From the NCBI GenBank assembly GCA_900548705.1, contig URLF01000043.1, forward strand, positions 1 through 21,397: a stretch of 21,397 nt of DNA, given 5' to 3'. Of this stretch, positions 8,813 through 17,146 are shown piece by piece. The notes under the pieces were generated by a model. The model saw only the letters and a list, made by a program, of their open reading frames with translations, did not search any database and had not been told where the DNA came from. Source of the DNA: an uncultured Porphyromonadaceae bacterium (GTDB lineage: Bacteria; Bacteroidota; Bacteroidia; Bacteroidales; Muribaculaceae). Made by a program: the position numbers and the translations under genes. How positions within the stretch are numbered: position 1 is the first letter of the stretch; each line of letters starts with the position of its first letter.

Positions 8813-11086
8813 ATGGAAGACAAGAACAACATCAAAGACACCTCCAATCCGCCAGACGGATTCATCGAGGCAAACCTGCTCAACGAAGCCGAACTCGCCT
8901 CGCTGCCGTCGCTGTATATATCGCTATGCCGGTCGGCCCGTGAAATAACCGAGCCTGCCGCCGACCGCCGCCTGCGCGGACTTATCGCCCGGGGAGCCAG
9001 GGAGGGTGTGTTTCCCCGTGACCGGTTCGGATTCAGCGCATTGACCAGGGCATTGCAGAGCGCGGATGCCTTCTGCCGCCGCGTCAGCCCCAACCGCAAC
9101 GTCATCCTGGCGATGCTGCTCTACCGTATGTGTGACGGCAACTTCCTGACCTTGGAGAAAGTTGAGCAGGAATGGGGTGCGGATGTCGCCAAGATGGTCA
9201 AGGGATTGCTCAAAGTTGCCTCCCTTTATTCCCGTGGCACCACTCCCGAATCTGAGAATTTCAGGCGGTTGCTGATGGCGTTCGCCGACGACATACGCGT
9301 GATAATAATGATGATTGTCGACAGGCTCGTGCTGATGAAGCTCATCAACCACCACCCTGCCGAACGTCTCGTCCGCGACATCGCCGTCGAGTCGAATTAC
9401 CTGTATGCCTCCCTTGCCCACCGGCTCGGCCTCTACTCCATAAAGTCGGAGCTGGAAGACATGTCGCTCAAATACACCGACCGCGAGACATATACCGACA
9501 TCGCCCGCCAGCTCAACGAACGCAAGACCAAACGCGACGCATACATCTCGGCCTTCATAGCCCCTCTCCGTGAGAAGCTAATCGCCCAAGGGCTGAATTT
9601 CGAAATCAAGGGACGCACAAAGTCGATTTTCTCAATCTGGAACAAAATCAAGAAGCAGAAAAACGACATCGACCATATATATGACCTCTTCGCAATCCGT
9701 ATCATAATTGACACACCTCCGGAACGAGAGAAGAGTGACTGCTGGCTGGCATACTCGGTAGTCACCGACATGTACCAGCCCAACCCGTCGCGTATGAAAG
9801 ACTGGATTTCAGTCCCGAAAAGCAACGGTTACGAGTCGCTCCACATCACCGTCGCCGGGCCGGAGGGGAAATGGGTGGAGGTGCAGATCCGAACCCGCCG
9901 CATGGACCTTGTGGCCGAAAAAGGCCTGGCGGCCCACTGGCGTTACAAGGGGATAAAGAGCGAGGAGGTGCTTGACACATGGATGAACAAAATCCGCGAC
10001 CTGCTGGAGGACACCGAGTCCGGTCCGATGGAGCTGATGCGCAACTTCAAGATGGACATCTACGACAAGGAGGTATTTGTCTTCACCCCTCGCGGCGACC
10101 TTTTCCGTCTACCAGCCGGAGCAACTCTGCTCGACTTCGCTTTCCACATCCACACCAATGTCGGAAGCCAATGCACCGGAGGCCGCGTCAACGGGAAGAA
10201 TGAGAAACTGACTTACCGGCTGCGCAGCGGTGACACCGTGGAGATACAGACCTCGGCCAACCAGTCACCCAAACCTGACTGGATAAACATCGTGGTGACA
10301 TCCAAGGCGCGCACCAAGATACGCCAGACCCTCAAGGAACGTCAGAACAAATCGGCCGAGCTTGGACGCGAGATGCTGATGCGACGCCTCAAGAACCGCA
10401 AGGTGGAGTTTGAGGAAGCGTCGGTGAGCAAGCTTGTCAAAAAGATGGGCTACCGCAACATGACCGACTTCTTCAACGAAATCGCCGAGGGACGGCTGGA
10501 TGTCAACGATGTCATGGAGCGGTATGTCAGCTTCGAGTCCCCACAATCCCATGACTCCCATTCCGGGAAGGTCTCGGCGGAGGAGTTCAACCTGCAGACA
10601 CTCCAGGGAGATGACGCTGAAAGTTCCGGCAGCTCAGAGGATGTGCTTGTCATAGGCAACGACATCAAAGGTATAAACTACAAGTTCGCCCGCTGCTGCA
10701 ATCCCATCTATGGTGATGAGGTGTTCGGATTCATCTCGGCTGAAGGGGTGATAAAAATCCACCGTGCCGACTGTCCGAACGCCGCCAACATCCGCGACCG
10801 TTACCCCTATCGAGTGATACCCACCCGCTGGTCAGGGAAAATCGGCTCACAGATGGGAGCCACCCTCCGTGTGGTCGGCCACGACGACATCGGCATCGTG
10901 ACCAACATCACCTCGATAATCAACAAGGAGAAGAATGTCTCGCTCCGCGCTATCTCGATCGACTCCAACGACGGGCTTTTCCAGGGTCACCTGTCGGTCG
11001 GAATCCAGGACAACGATTCATTGAACGCCCTTATCCGGAAAATCAAGACCGTCAAGGGGGTCAAAGAGGTGTCGCGTGCCCGCTGA
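8813..11086 (+). CDS. relA: RelA/SpoT homologue, (p)ppGpp synthetase with inactivated hydrolase domain
   Basis: A long RSH stringent-response enzyme of 757 aa that transfers pyrophosphate from ATP to GDP/GTP. The N-terminal HD hydrolase region is degenerate: the catalytic LLHDVVED stretch is LLYRMCDGN (102-110), so the metal-binding His and Asp are Tyr104 and Arg105. Only remnants such as DIRVI (160-164) and DRL (170-172) remain. The synthetase domain is intact: GRTKSIFSIW (267-276), RMKD (327-330), PKSNGYESLH (335-344) and VEVQIRT (355-361). It is followed by TGS (about 417-480), the conserved CCNPIYGDEV and HRADCPNA zinc/CC region (628-657), and ACT (about 684-757). The synthetase carries the RxKD form usual in bifunctional enzymes, not the ExDD form of proteobacterial RelA. 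Presumably a second, hydrolase-competent RSH is encoded elsewhere. Confidence 0.93.
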   Translation: MEDKNNIKDTSNPPDGFIEANLLNEAELASLPSLYISLCRSAREITEPAADRRLRGLIARGAREGVFPRDRFGFSALTRALQSADAFCRRVSPNRNVILAMLLYRMCDGNFLTLEKVEQEWGADVAKMVKGLLKVASLYSRGTTPESENFRRLLMAFADDIRVIIMMIVDRLVLMKLINHHPAERLVRDIAVESNYLYASLAHRLGLYSIKSELEDMSLKYTDRETYTDIARQLNERKTKRDAYISAFIAPLREKLIAQGLNFEIKGRTKSIFSIWNKIKKQKNDIDHIYDLFAIRIIIDTPPEREKSDCWLAYSVVTDMYQPNPSRMKDWISVPKSNGYESLHITVAGPEGKWVEVQIRTRRMDLVAEKGLAAHWRYKGIKSEEVLDTWMNKIRDLLEDTESGPMELMRNFKMDIYDKEVFVFTPRGDLFRLPAGATLLDFAFHIHTNVGSQCTGGRVNGKNEKLTYRLRSGDTVEIQTSANQSPKPDWINIVVTSKARTKIRQTLKERQNKSAELGREMLMRRLKNRKVEFEEASVSKLVKKMGYRNMTDFFNEIAEGRLDVNDVMERYVSFESPQSHDSHSGKVSAEEFNLQTLQGDDAESSGSSEDVLVIGNDIKGINYKFARCCNPIYGDEVFGFISAEGVIKIHRADCPNAANIRDRYPYRVIPTRWSGKIGSQMGATLRVVGHDDIGIVTNITSIINKEKNVSLRAISIDSNDGLFQGHLSVGIQDNDSLNALIRKIKTVKGVKEVSRAR

Positions 11087-11134
11087 TATGGATTTTTGAA
11101 GTAATTGGTCAAGAATCGGGTAAAATTGTATCAG

Positions 11135-11163
11135 TTTACAGGGATGCAAAAAACGTAACTTTG
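11135..11163 (+). promoter_or_regulatory. Probable promoter for the CotH-family gene, with a small leader hairpin
   Basis: TAACTTTG at 11156-11163 is a clear -7 element. The upstream box is weak (GTTTAC around 11134-11139, spacing about 17). A 6-bp hairpin AACGGA/TCCGTT (11168-11173 and 11178-11183, 4-nt loop) sits right at the predicted transcript start and could protect the 5' end. No terminator is obvious after the RSH stop. Confidence 0.6.
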
Positions 11164-11213
11164 CAGTAACGGATTTTTCCGTTCCTTACCCTAAAACTAA
11201 CTCAATTTTATCC

Positions 11214-14200
11214 ATGATCAAACATTTGCTGACCGGGGCATTGCTCTGCTCTACCCCATTGGCCATCTCCGCGGCCGACAATCTCAATGTCATGCCGTGG
11301 GTCAACGGCACCGAGTGGAGCAGTACTTCGGTCGAAAAAAGGAGCGACGGAACCTACACCATCCATGTCCCTGACAACTGGGCGGGTGCCGGGATTGATT
11401 TCGCCGCGGACCATCCGAATTTCAATGTCGCCGATTACACCGGTGTATTCATTGATGTCTCGGCAGATGGCGCAGGCAACAAGATGGTCTACGTCAACTA
11501 TTCCGACGGTAGTTACCTTGAAGACGGCACTCAACCCCAAAGCGGGACATATATGTTCGAAAGCGGGAAGAAGGTTGATAAAATAGTCTTCAAATTCGAG
11601 AATGGCGGGACCTACCTGATGAAAGAGTTCACTCTGCTTGCCCCCAACACCTCCGAGCCTGTCGAGCTTGCGGCCGACGAATGGAACCTCAACGCCTGGG
11701 GAGACAAACACACCATCGGAGCGGAAGCCTTTTCCGGGATAACCGCCGGCGACAACCTGATTATCACCTATTCCGCACGGGGTAATGCCCAGGCTCAGAT
11801 TTACGCCCCGCGCAAGGATGGCTCGGTCAACGCCAATTCCTCCCTTGAGGCATGCCATCTCCACACCACCGTCACAAACAACGGCATCTACGCCGACATC
11901 CCTCAGGCCGACAACGCCTTCCTGACCGTCAAGCTCGACGAGGATATGGTCAGCTGTCTGAAAAGCTTCGGCCTTGTATTCGAGGGACACGACATCACCT
12001 TCACGAAAGTGAGCCATCTGCCGTCAAACCGGACGGTAGATGTCGAGGAACTGCCTGAACCGGCCCTCGACCCAGTGACCCCCGATGAAGGACTCGGAGG
12101 GACACCTATGGGTGTCGCGCCGAAGAATGACCTTCCGAAATTATTCGACAGCAATTCCGGCACCGCATTCCGCGCCACACGCGCCGACCGCGCATGGGCC
12201 GGTCTCGACCTCGGCGAACAATACATCATCACCAAAGTAAAATGGATGGCCGCCGACAATGAGTCCTGGAAAGTGAATCTCGGGATTTTCGAGGGAGCCA
12301 ACAAGGAGGATTTCTCAGATGCCATACCCATCCATATGATTATCGGCTCAAAAGGAGCCGGAGAATGGAACGAGGCCGACATCGCCTGCTCGCGAGGCTT
12401 CCGCTATGTCCGATATGTAGGCCCGCGCCGCCTGACGAATGCCGCCGACGGCAACGGTGCCGGAGGCAGTGAAGGCTCCCACGCCGAGATGGCTGAATTG
12501 CGCTTCTTCGGACATCAGGGAGCGGGGGATGATTCCGGTCTCTACCGCTTCTCCAACCTCCCGACTGTCGTGCTTAACACAGTCGATATGGAAGAGCCCC
12601 ATGACCAGAACGTAGACCCCGACAAGGAACATGACCTCACCGCCACCCTCACCATAATCGGCTCGGACGGGAAGGTTGTCAGTGCGCCGGGCATAACCCG
12701 TGAGCGCGGTAATTACAGCCGCACCTTCCCGAAGCGTCCCCTCCGGATGAAGTTCGACAAAAAGAACACACCGGTTTCCGACGCGACAGCCAAAAAGAAG
12801 AAATGGGAACTGCTCAACAATTATGGAGACAAGACCCTCATGCGTAACCTCGTCGCGTTTGACATAGCCCGGATGATGGGTATGGAGTATGTGCCGTTCT
12901 GCACACCGGTCGACGTGGTTCTAAACGGTGAATACCGTGGTTGCTACCAGCTGGCCGACTCCAAGGAGGTTGACGATAACCGCGTCAACATCCACGAGAT
13001 GACACTTGAGGATGCGCTTGCCGGAGGGGAATCGCTCACCGGCGGTTACTTCCTCGAAGTGGATGCCTACGCCAAGGATGAACCTGCCGGGACATGGTTC
13101 ACCTCCAGCGCCTACGACATACCTGTCACCGTCAAGGCTCCCGATGACAAGGATGTGCTTTTCCAGACCGGCGCTCCCCTGTCATATATCACCGGCTACT
13201 ATTCGGAGATGGCAGGGAGGGTCAGCGACGGCAAACTGTCAGGCTCGGGAAGCTACCGCGAGATGTTTGATGTGGAGTCGTTCCTCCAGCTGCTGATGAC
13301 CAATGAAATCGGTGGCAACAAGGATGTGATGTGGAGCTTCAACATGTACAAGGACGCGGGTGATCCTCATATTTACAGCGGCCCGGCCTGGGACTTCGAT
13401 GTCGCATTCGACAACAGCCGTTACCTCAGCCATCAGGCTTATGAGGGTAACGAAGGTTACCTCTACAAAATCACCGAATCAGTAGCCGGAGGGTTCCGCG
13501 ATTTCACGGACAAGGTGATGTCCGACCCCCAGACCGCCGACGAGCTTCGCCATCTGTGGGGAGCCGCCCGCGACAACGGGCTGAGCTACGAGTATCTCGC
13601 CTCCAGGATTGACTACTACACCACACTGCTCGATGAGTCGCAAAAGCTCAACTTCCAGCGTTGGCCTATCCTCGACACTCCGGTGCATGACAATGCCGTG
13701 GCCCGTGGAAGTTTCGAGGCGGAGGTTGCCCACATCAAGAATTTCTGCCGGAAAATCATCGACCATTTCGACTCCAGAATTGGCTACACCCAGGGGGAAC
13801 ACTCCGAGATGGTGATCCCGGTTGTCTCCGATGACGATTCAAGATTCCGTCTGACTGTTCCTTACGGAAAGCTGATGGTCTCAGACAAGATAATCGACGG
13901 GGAGGCAAATCTTCCCGCCCGCGCTTCACAGCTGAACGGTGATTTTGTAAACGCCGACAAGGAGTGGACACTCGACAAAACCGCCCTCGATGCCGACCAC
14001 CTCGTGACAGTGTTTGCCCGCCACGCCGGCCGCGAGAGTGAAATCGAGAGTTACCGCGTCAGCCGCGACGGCACGATTTCAGCGGTAGCCACCATCGGCG
14101 ACGATTACGACGAAGAATCTCCCAAAGAATATTACACCCTGACCGGTGTGCGGGTGAATCCGTCAGAAACCACCCCGGGGGTCTATATCTGTCGCCAAGG

Positions 14201-14231
14201 CAGCAAGGTCAGCAAGATAATCCTCCGCTGA
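11214..14231 (+). CDS. Secreted CotH-kinase-family protein with discoidin-like domain
   Basis: A 1005-aa exported protein with a signal peptide of about 20 residues (cleavage near AISA-AD). The first 280 residues are beta-rich repeats with no family I recognise. Residues about 305-425 look like a discoidin (F5/8 type C) carbohydrate-binding domain: LFDSNSGTAFRA, AWAGLDLGEQYIITKVKW, FRYVRYVG and AELRFFG. The CotH domain (about 445-880) shows RGNYSRTFPKRPLRMKF, NYGDKTLMRN, VVLNGEYRGCYQLAD, GGYFLEVD and the acidic GPAWDFDVAFDNSR near 723-736. CotH proteins are atypical protein kinases in spore coats, but most Bacteroidota members are secreted proteins with untested activity. The tail YYTLTGVRV...GVYICRQG (about 973-1005) is a common Bacteroidales C-terminal motif on exported proteins and may be a sorting signal. 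It stands alone, with its own promoter and a terminator-like hairpin behind it. Confidence 0.87.
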   Translation: MIKHLLTGALLCSTPLAISAADNLNVMPWVNGTEWSSTSVEKRSDGTYTIHVPDNWAGAGIDFAADHPNFNVADYTGVFIDVSADGAGNKMVYVNYSDGSYLEDGTQPQSGTYMFESGKKVDKIVFKFENGGTYLMKEFTLLAPNTSEPVELAADEWNLNAWGDKHTIGAEAFSGITAGDNLIITYSARGNAQAQIYAPRKDGSVNANSSLEACHLHTTVTNNGIYADIPQADNAFLTVKLDEDMVSCLKSFGLVFEGHDITFTKVSHLPSNRTVDVEELPEPALDPVTPDEGLGGTPMGVAPKNDLPKLFDSNSGTAFRATRADRAWAGLDLGEQYIITKVKWMAADNESWKVNLGIFEGANKEDFSDAIPIHMIIGSKGAGEWNEADIACSRGFRYVRYVGPRRLTNAADGNGAGGSEGSHAEMAELRFFGHQGAGDDSGLYRFSNLPTVVLNTVDMEEPHDQNVDPDKEHDLTATLTIIGSDGKVVSAPGITRERGNYSRTFPKRPLRMKFDKKNTPVSDATAKKKKWELLNNYGDKTLMRNLVAFDIARMMGMEYVPFCTPVDVVLNGEYRGCYQLADSKEVDDNRVNIHEMTLEDALAGGESLTGGYFLEVDAYAKDEPAGTWFTSSAYDIPVTVKAPDDKDVLFQTGAPLSYITGYYSEMAGRVSDGKLSGSGSYREMFDVESFLQLLMTNEIGGNKDVMWSFNMYKDAGDPHIYSGPAWDFDVAFDNSRYLSHQAYEGNEGYLYKITESVAGGFRDFTDKVMSDPQTADELRHLWGAARDNGLSYEYLASRIDYYTTLLDESQKLNFQRWPILDTPVHDNAVARGSFEAEVAHIKNFCRKIIDHFDSRIGYTQGEHSEMVIPVVSDDDSRFRLTVPYGKLMVSDKIIDGEANLPARASQLNGDFVNADKEWTLDKTALDADHLVTVFARHAGRESEIESYRVSRDGTISAVATIGDDYDEESPKEYYTLTGVRVNPSETTPGVYICRQGSKVSKIILR

Positions 14232-14254
14232 ATCCACTTTTAAGGTAACCAGTA

Positions 14255-14286
14255 TTTGGTCAAGTCAACAAAACTCACTACCTTTG
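14255..14286 (+). promoter_or_regulatory. Promoter for the 14312 lipoprotein gene, lying inside a hairpin
   Basis: TTTG (14255-14258), a 20-nt spacer and TACCTTTG (14279-14286) match the Bacteroidota consensus. The -7 box lies in the loop region of the long inverted repeat at 14262-14307. The predicted start near 14293 gives a leader of about 20 nt to the ATG at 14312. Confidence 0.75.
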
Positions 14287-14307
14287 GGGTAGAAGTTTTG
14301 TTGACTT
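14262..14307 (+). terminator. Terminator-like hairpin after the CotH gene, overlapping the next promoter
   Basis: A perfect 14-bp inverted repeat (AAGTCAACAAAACT at 14262-14275, AGTTTTGTTGACTT at 14294-14307) has an inner 5-bp stem CTACC/GGTAG (14278-14282 and 14288-14292). It is followed directly by a T-run (the stretch CTTTTTTATG). It fits an intrinsic terminator for transcripts coming from the CotH gene. It could instead, or also, be a palindromic protein-binding site, since it spans the next gene's -7 box. Confidence 0.7.
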
Positions 14308-14311
14308 TTTT

Positions 14312-15175
14312 ATGAAAACTGCCAATACTATGCATATCATACTCGCCGGATGCATCCCGGCCTTTTGTGCCTTGTCTGCAATCACCGGCTGCTCCGGCTC
14401 CGGGAAGCCTGTCCCCGAGGCACAGGCTCTTTTCGACGGGGCGTCCCTCGCTTACGAGACTGCCGACTATTCCCGCGCCGAGATTCTGCTTGACTCCCTC
14501 CAGAAAAGCTACCCCGCTGAAATCTCGCTCCAAAAGGAGGGTATGGCCCTCCGTCCGAAGGTAATCGAGAAGGCCACATTGCTGAAAATCTCCACCAACG
14601 ACTCCCTTATGGCTCTCGACAAGGTGGAGGCCGAACAGCTCAAACCCAGGCTCAAATGGATAAAGACTCCCCGTATGCTCGAAGGGTATTGGGTGGCCTC
14701 TAAAGGTTACAACCCCTCATTCATGTCGACAACCGCCATCCAGGGTCGCGTTTCCGAAATCGGAGAGTTCTACATCGTCTCCTCCGCCAAGCCTTCGCTG
14801 GGCCACACCTCGATAGCCCTATCCAACGGCTCATCATCGGTATCAACCCCAGAAGTCCCTTATGACGGGGAGAGCAACTATCGCATAGACGGCGGGGAAA
14901 TCATCACCTTCTCCCCGGCGCAGAGCGACACCATCGGACAGTTCGCCCTGGCCAATTCCGGCAAACCGCTTACCGTCACATTCCGTGGGAAATCCTCCAA
15001 GCCGGTGAAACTCTCGGCGGCTGAAAGCGCAGCCTTGGCCGATACCTACGCCTACGCGCGGGCCGTCAGCCGTGCCCGTCAGCTGGCAGTGGAACGTGAA
15101 CGCCTCGAAGCCACCCTCCAGGTGGCCCGCAACCAGATTGCGCGCACCGCCCCAGAAACCGAGTCTGAAAAATAA
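14312..15175 (+). CDS. Small lipoprotein of unknown function
   Basis: I do not recognise a family. The 287-aa protein has a type II signal peptide with lipobox ITGC, cysteine at position 27 (21 if the ATG at 14330 is used). After the anchor, about residues 36-60 form a short helix pair resembling one TPR unit (ALFDGASLAYETADYSRAEI). The middle (about 120-235) is beta-rich. The C-terminus (about 238-287) is a charged helix rich in A, R and E that may form a coiled coil. The start at 14312 is close to the T-run of the preceding hairpin and fits the promoter at 14255-14286. The gene sits just upstream of the nusB operon, which has its own promoter, so it is probably a single-gene unit. An envelope or scaffold role is only a guess. 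Confidence 0.8.
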   Translation: MKTANTMHIILAGCIPAFCALSAITGCSGSGKPVPEAQALFDGASLAYETADYSRAEILLDSLQKSYPAEISLQKEGMALRPKVIEKATLLKISTNDSLMALDKVEAEQLKPRLKWIKTPRMLEGYWVASKGYNPSFMSTTAIQGRVSEIGEFYIVSSAKPSLGHTSIALSNGSSSVSTPEVPYDGESNYRIDGGEIITFSPAQSDTIGQFALANSGKPLTVTFRGKSSKPVKLSAAESAALADTYAYARAVSRARQLAVERERLEATLQVARNQIARTAPETESEK

Positions 15176-15186
15176 TCCGCCCCCCG

Positions 15187-15218
15187 TTGAGATTGTTGGC
15201 AATTTTTTCGTAACTTTG
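15187..15218 (+). promoter_or_regulatory. Promoter for the nusB-yajC-ybbR-coaE-DUF2851 operon
   Basis: TTG (15187-15189), a 21-nt spacer and TAACTTTG (15211-15218). Transcription would begin near 15225, about 50 nt before the preferred nusB start at 15274. Confidence 0.72.
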
Positions 15219-15273
15219 CCCGACCAAACGGGGCGCACTGAAAATGCCCCCAACAGCAGAACATTTTCAACTG

Positions 15274-16704
15274 ATGATCAACCGAATTTTGATACGCATC
15301 AAGGTAGTGCAGATGCTTTATGCCTACCTGCTTACCCGTAGTGAATTCCACATCGAGAGCGCCCCGGAGAAGAAAACCCGCGACGCGCGTTACGCCTATT
15401 CCCTATACCTCGACCTGCTGCTGATGATTCTCCAGCTCTCGGGATGCAAGGTGAAACCCGGCAACCTGCGCGGCTCAATCGACTCCCTCCGTGAGTCAAA
15501 CATGCTGGCCGGGACCGCACTGGCCAAAGCCCTTTCGGCAGACATCTCCATACGCGAGCTTATCGGCAAAGGTTCCCCCACGATTGACAACTTTGACGGA
15601 GCTTTACCCGGGCTGTATCATAAGATAATCGAATCAGCCGTCTACGCCGACTACCGCAAGAAAAAAGGCAAGAAGACCCTCGCCGAAGATGTGAAGCTCT
15701 GGACTGTATTGCTGTCAACCGTCCTGGCCAAAGACCCCGTACTGCTGGAGAAAGCCCGCGAGAACGAGGATTTCACATCCGTCGGTTTCCGTCAGGCCTT
15801 CACGATGGTGGCCAACACCCTCAACGATTTCTCTGACACCCGCAGCTCACTCACCCAGGCCAGGAAATCGCTCAACGATTCCCTGGAGAAAGCCTACGAG
15901 CTTTATATCTCGCTGCTCCTGCTCCCCTGCTACCTCACCGACCTCGAAGCCGAACGCATCGAGGCCGCCAAAGAGAAATATTGCCCCACCGACGAGGAGC
16001 TGAACCCCAACACCCGCTTCATCGACAACCGCTACGTCAAGGCAATCCGCGAGTCGGAGGAGATAGCCCAGTATGTCAAGGATCACCCCGTGGCATGGGA
16101 CGGCGACTATTACATGCTCAAAGAGCTTCTTGACGCTGTCCGCCAGAGCGACACCTACAAGGAATACATGGAGGCTGATGCCGTCACATTCCAGGATGAC
16201 TGCGAGTTCTGGCGCCGCACTCTGAAAAATGTGATTTTCCCCGCCGACGCGCTTGCCGAGGGTATGGAGAACAAGTCGGTCTACTGGAACGACGACCTCG
16301 CCGTCATGGGCACCTTCACCCTCAAGACCATCAAGCAGATGGCCAACGCCGGTGACGGTTCTGTCGAAGTGCTGCCGGTCTACAAGAACAGCGACGACGC
16401 CAACTTCGGCCCCGAGCTGTTCACCGGAGCCATCAACAACCGCGAGGAATACCGCTCATATATCGACAAGTTCATCAACGGCTCGCAATGGGATCCCGAA
16501 CGTCTGGCCTTCACCGACATCGTGATTCTCATCACAGCCATCACCGAGCTGCTCAACTTCCCCTCGATTCCCATCCCCGTGACCCTCAACGAGTACATCG
16601 AAATCGCCAACTACTATTCGACCGCCCGCAGCGGCCAGTTTATCAACGGTGTCCTCTACTCGATAGTCAACTACCTCAAGGAGGAAGGGAAGCTGATGAA
16701 ATAA
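15274..16704 (+). CDS. nusB: NusB-family transcription antitermination protein, extended form
   Basis: Processive antitermination factor that in other bacteria works with NusE (S10) on rRNA leader BoxA. Only the last 80 residues (about 396-476) are the recognisable NusB core: WDPERLAFTDIVILITAITELL, then IPVTLNEYIEIANYYST and GQFINGVLYSIVNYL. The rest is a long, mostly helical N-terminal extension beginning MINRILIRIKVVQMLYAYL, as is common in Bacteroidota NusB proteins. At 476 aa it is far longer than the about 140-aa classical protein and seems long even for the phylum. An upstream in-frame ATG at 15244 exists, but the conserved opening at 15274 is preferred. It is the first gene of a five-gene run. 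Confidence 0.85.
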   Translation: MINRILIRIKVVQMLYAYLLTRSEFHIESAPEKKTRDARYAYSLYLDLLLMILQLSGCKVKPGNLRGSIDSLRESNMLAGTALAKALSADISIRELIGKGSPTIDNFDGALPGLYHKIIESAVYADYRKKKGKKTLAEDVKLWTVLLSTVLAKDPVLLEKARENEDFTSVGFRQAFTMVANTLNDFSDTRSSLTQARKSLNDSLEKAYELYISLLLLPCYLTDLEAERIEAAKEKYCPTDEELNPNTRFIDNRYVKAIRESEEIAQYVKDHPVAWDGDYYMLKELLDAVRQSDTYKEYMEADAVTFQDDCEFWRRTLKNVIFPADALAEGMENKSVYWNDDLAVMGTFTLKTIKQMANAGDGSVEVLPVYKNSDDANFGPELFTGAINNREEYRSYIDKFINGSQWDPERLAFTDIVILITAITELLNFPSIPIPVTLNEYIEIANYYSTARSGQFINGVLYSIVNYLKEEGKLMK

Positions 16705-16756
16705 GCTTCGTATCCCATTTGAAAACGAATAACAATAACCGAAAATAAAAATCCCG

Positions 16757-17089
16757 ATGATTACCAACCTCATCCCCCTCCAGGCCGCCGCAGGTGGCGC
16801 CGATTACACTGGCATCATTATGATTGTCGGCCTTATCCTGGTGTTCTATTTCCTGATGATCCGTCCCCAGCAGAAGAAACAGAAGGAAATCCGCAAGTTC
16901 CGTGAAGGCCTCAAGAAAGGCGACAACATCATCACCGCCGGCGGTATCCACGGCAAAATCAAGGAAGTGAAAGATGACAGCTTCCTGGTGTCCGTGTCTG
17001 ACAACACAGTTCTGCGCATCGACAAAGGTTCGGTATATCCCTCTGCAGCCGACGCTCAGGAGCAGGAAGCCAACAAGACCAAAGCCTGA
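16757..17089 (+). CDS. yajC: Preprotein translocase subunit YajC
   Basis: A 110-aa single-pass membrane protein that associates with SecDF in the Sec translocon. A short periplasmic N-terminus (about 1-16) leads into one transmembrane segment (about 17-39, IIMIVGLILVFYFLMIRPQ). The diagnostic IRPQQKKQKE and the KKGDNIITAGGIHGKI motif follow. Length and motifs are normal for the family. The gene lies 52 nt after nusB with no terminator between, so it is likely co-transcribed. Confidence 0.95.
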   Translation: MITNLIPLQAAAGGADYTGIIMIVGLILVFYFLMIRPQQKKQKEIRKFREGLKKGDNIITAGGIHGKIKEVKDDSFLVSVSDNTVLRIDKGSVYPSAADAQEQEANKTKA

Positions 17090-17099
17090 TAGCCCCGAC

Positions 17100-17121
17100 G
17101 GCGGCCGTGGCACACGCCGCC
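17100..17121 (+). other. Short GC hairpin between yajC and ybbR
   Basis: A 6-bp all-GC inverted repeat, GGCGGC (17100-17105) and GCCGCC (17116-17121), with a 10-nt loop lies in the 57-nt gap. There is no U-run, so it is not a standard terminator. It might act in mRNA processing or stability between the operon genes. Confidence 0.4.
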
Positions 17122-17146
17122 TCGCCGACTAACCGCCTGACCGAAT

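Noticed and set aside
11208..12017. 269-codon minus-strand open frame opposite the start of the CotH gene
   Set aside because: It covers the signal peptide and leader of a well-supported gene and shows only shadow-type Gly/Val-rich sequence without motifs.
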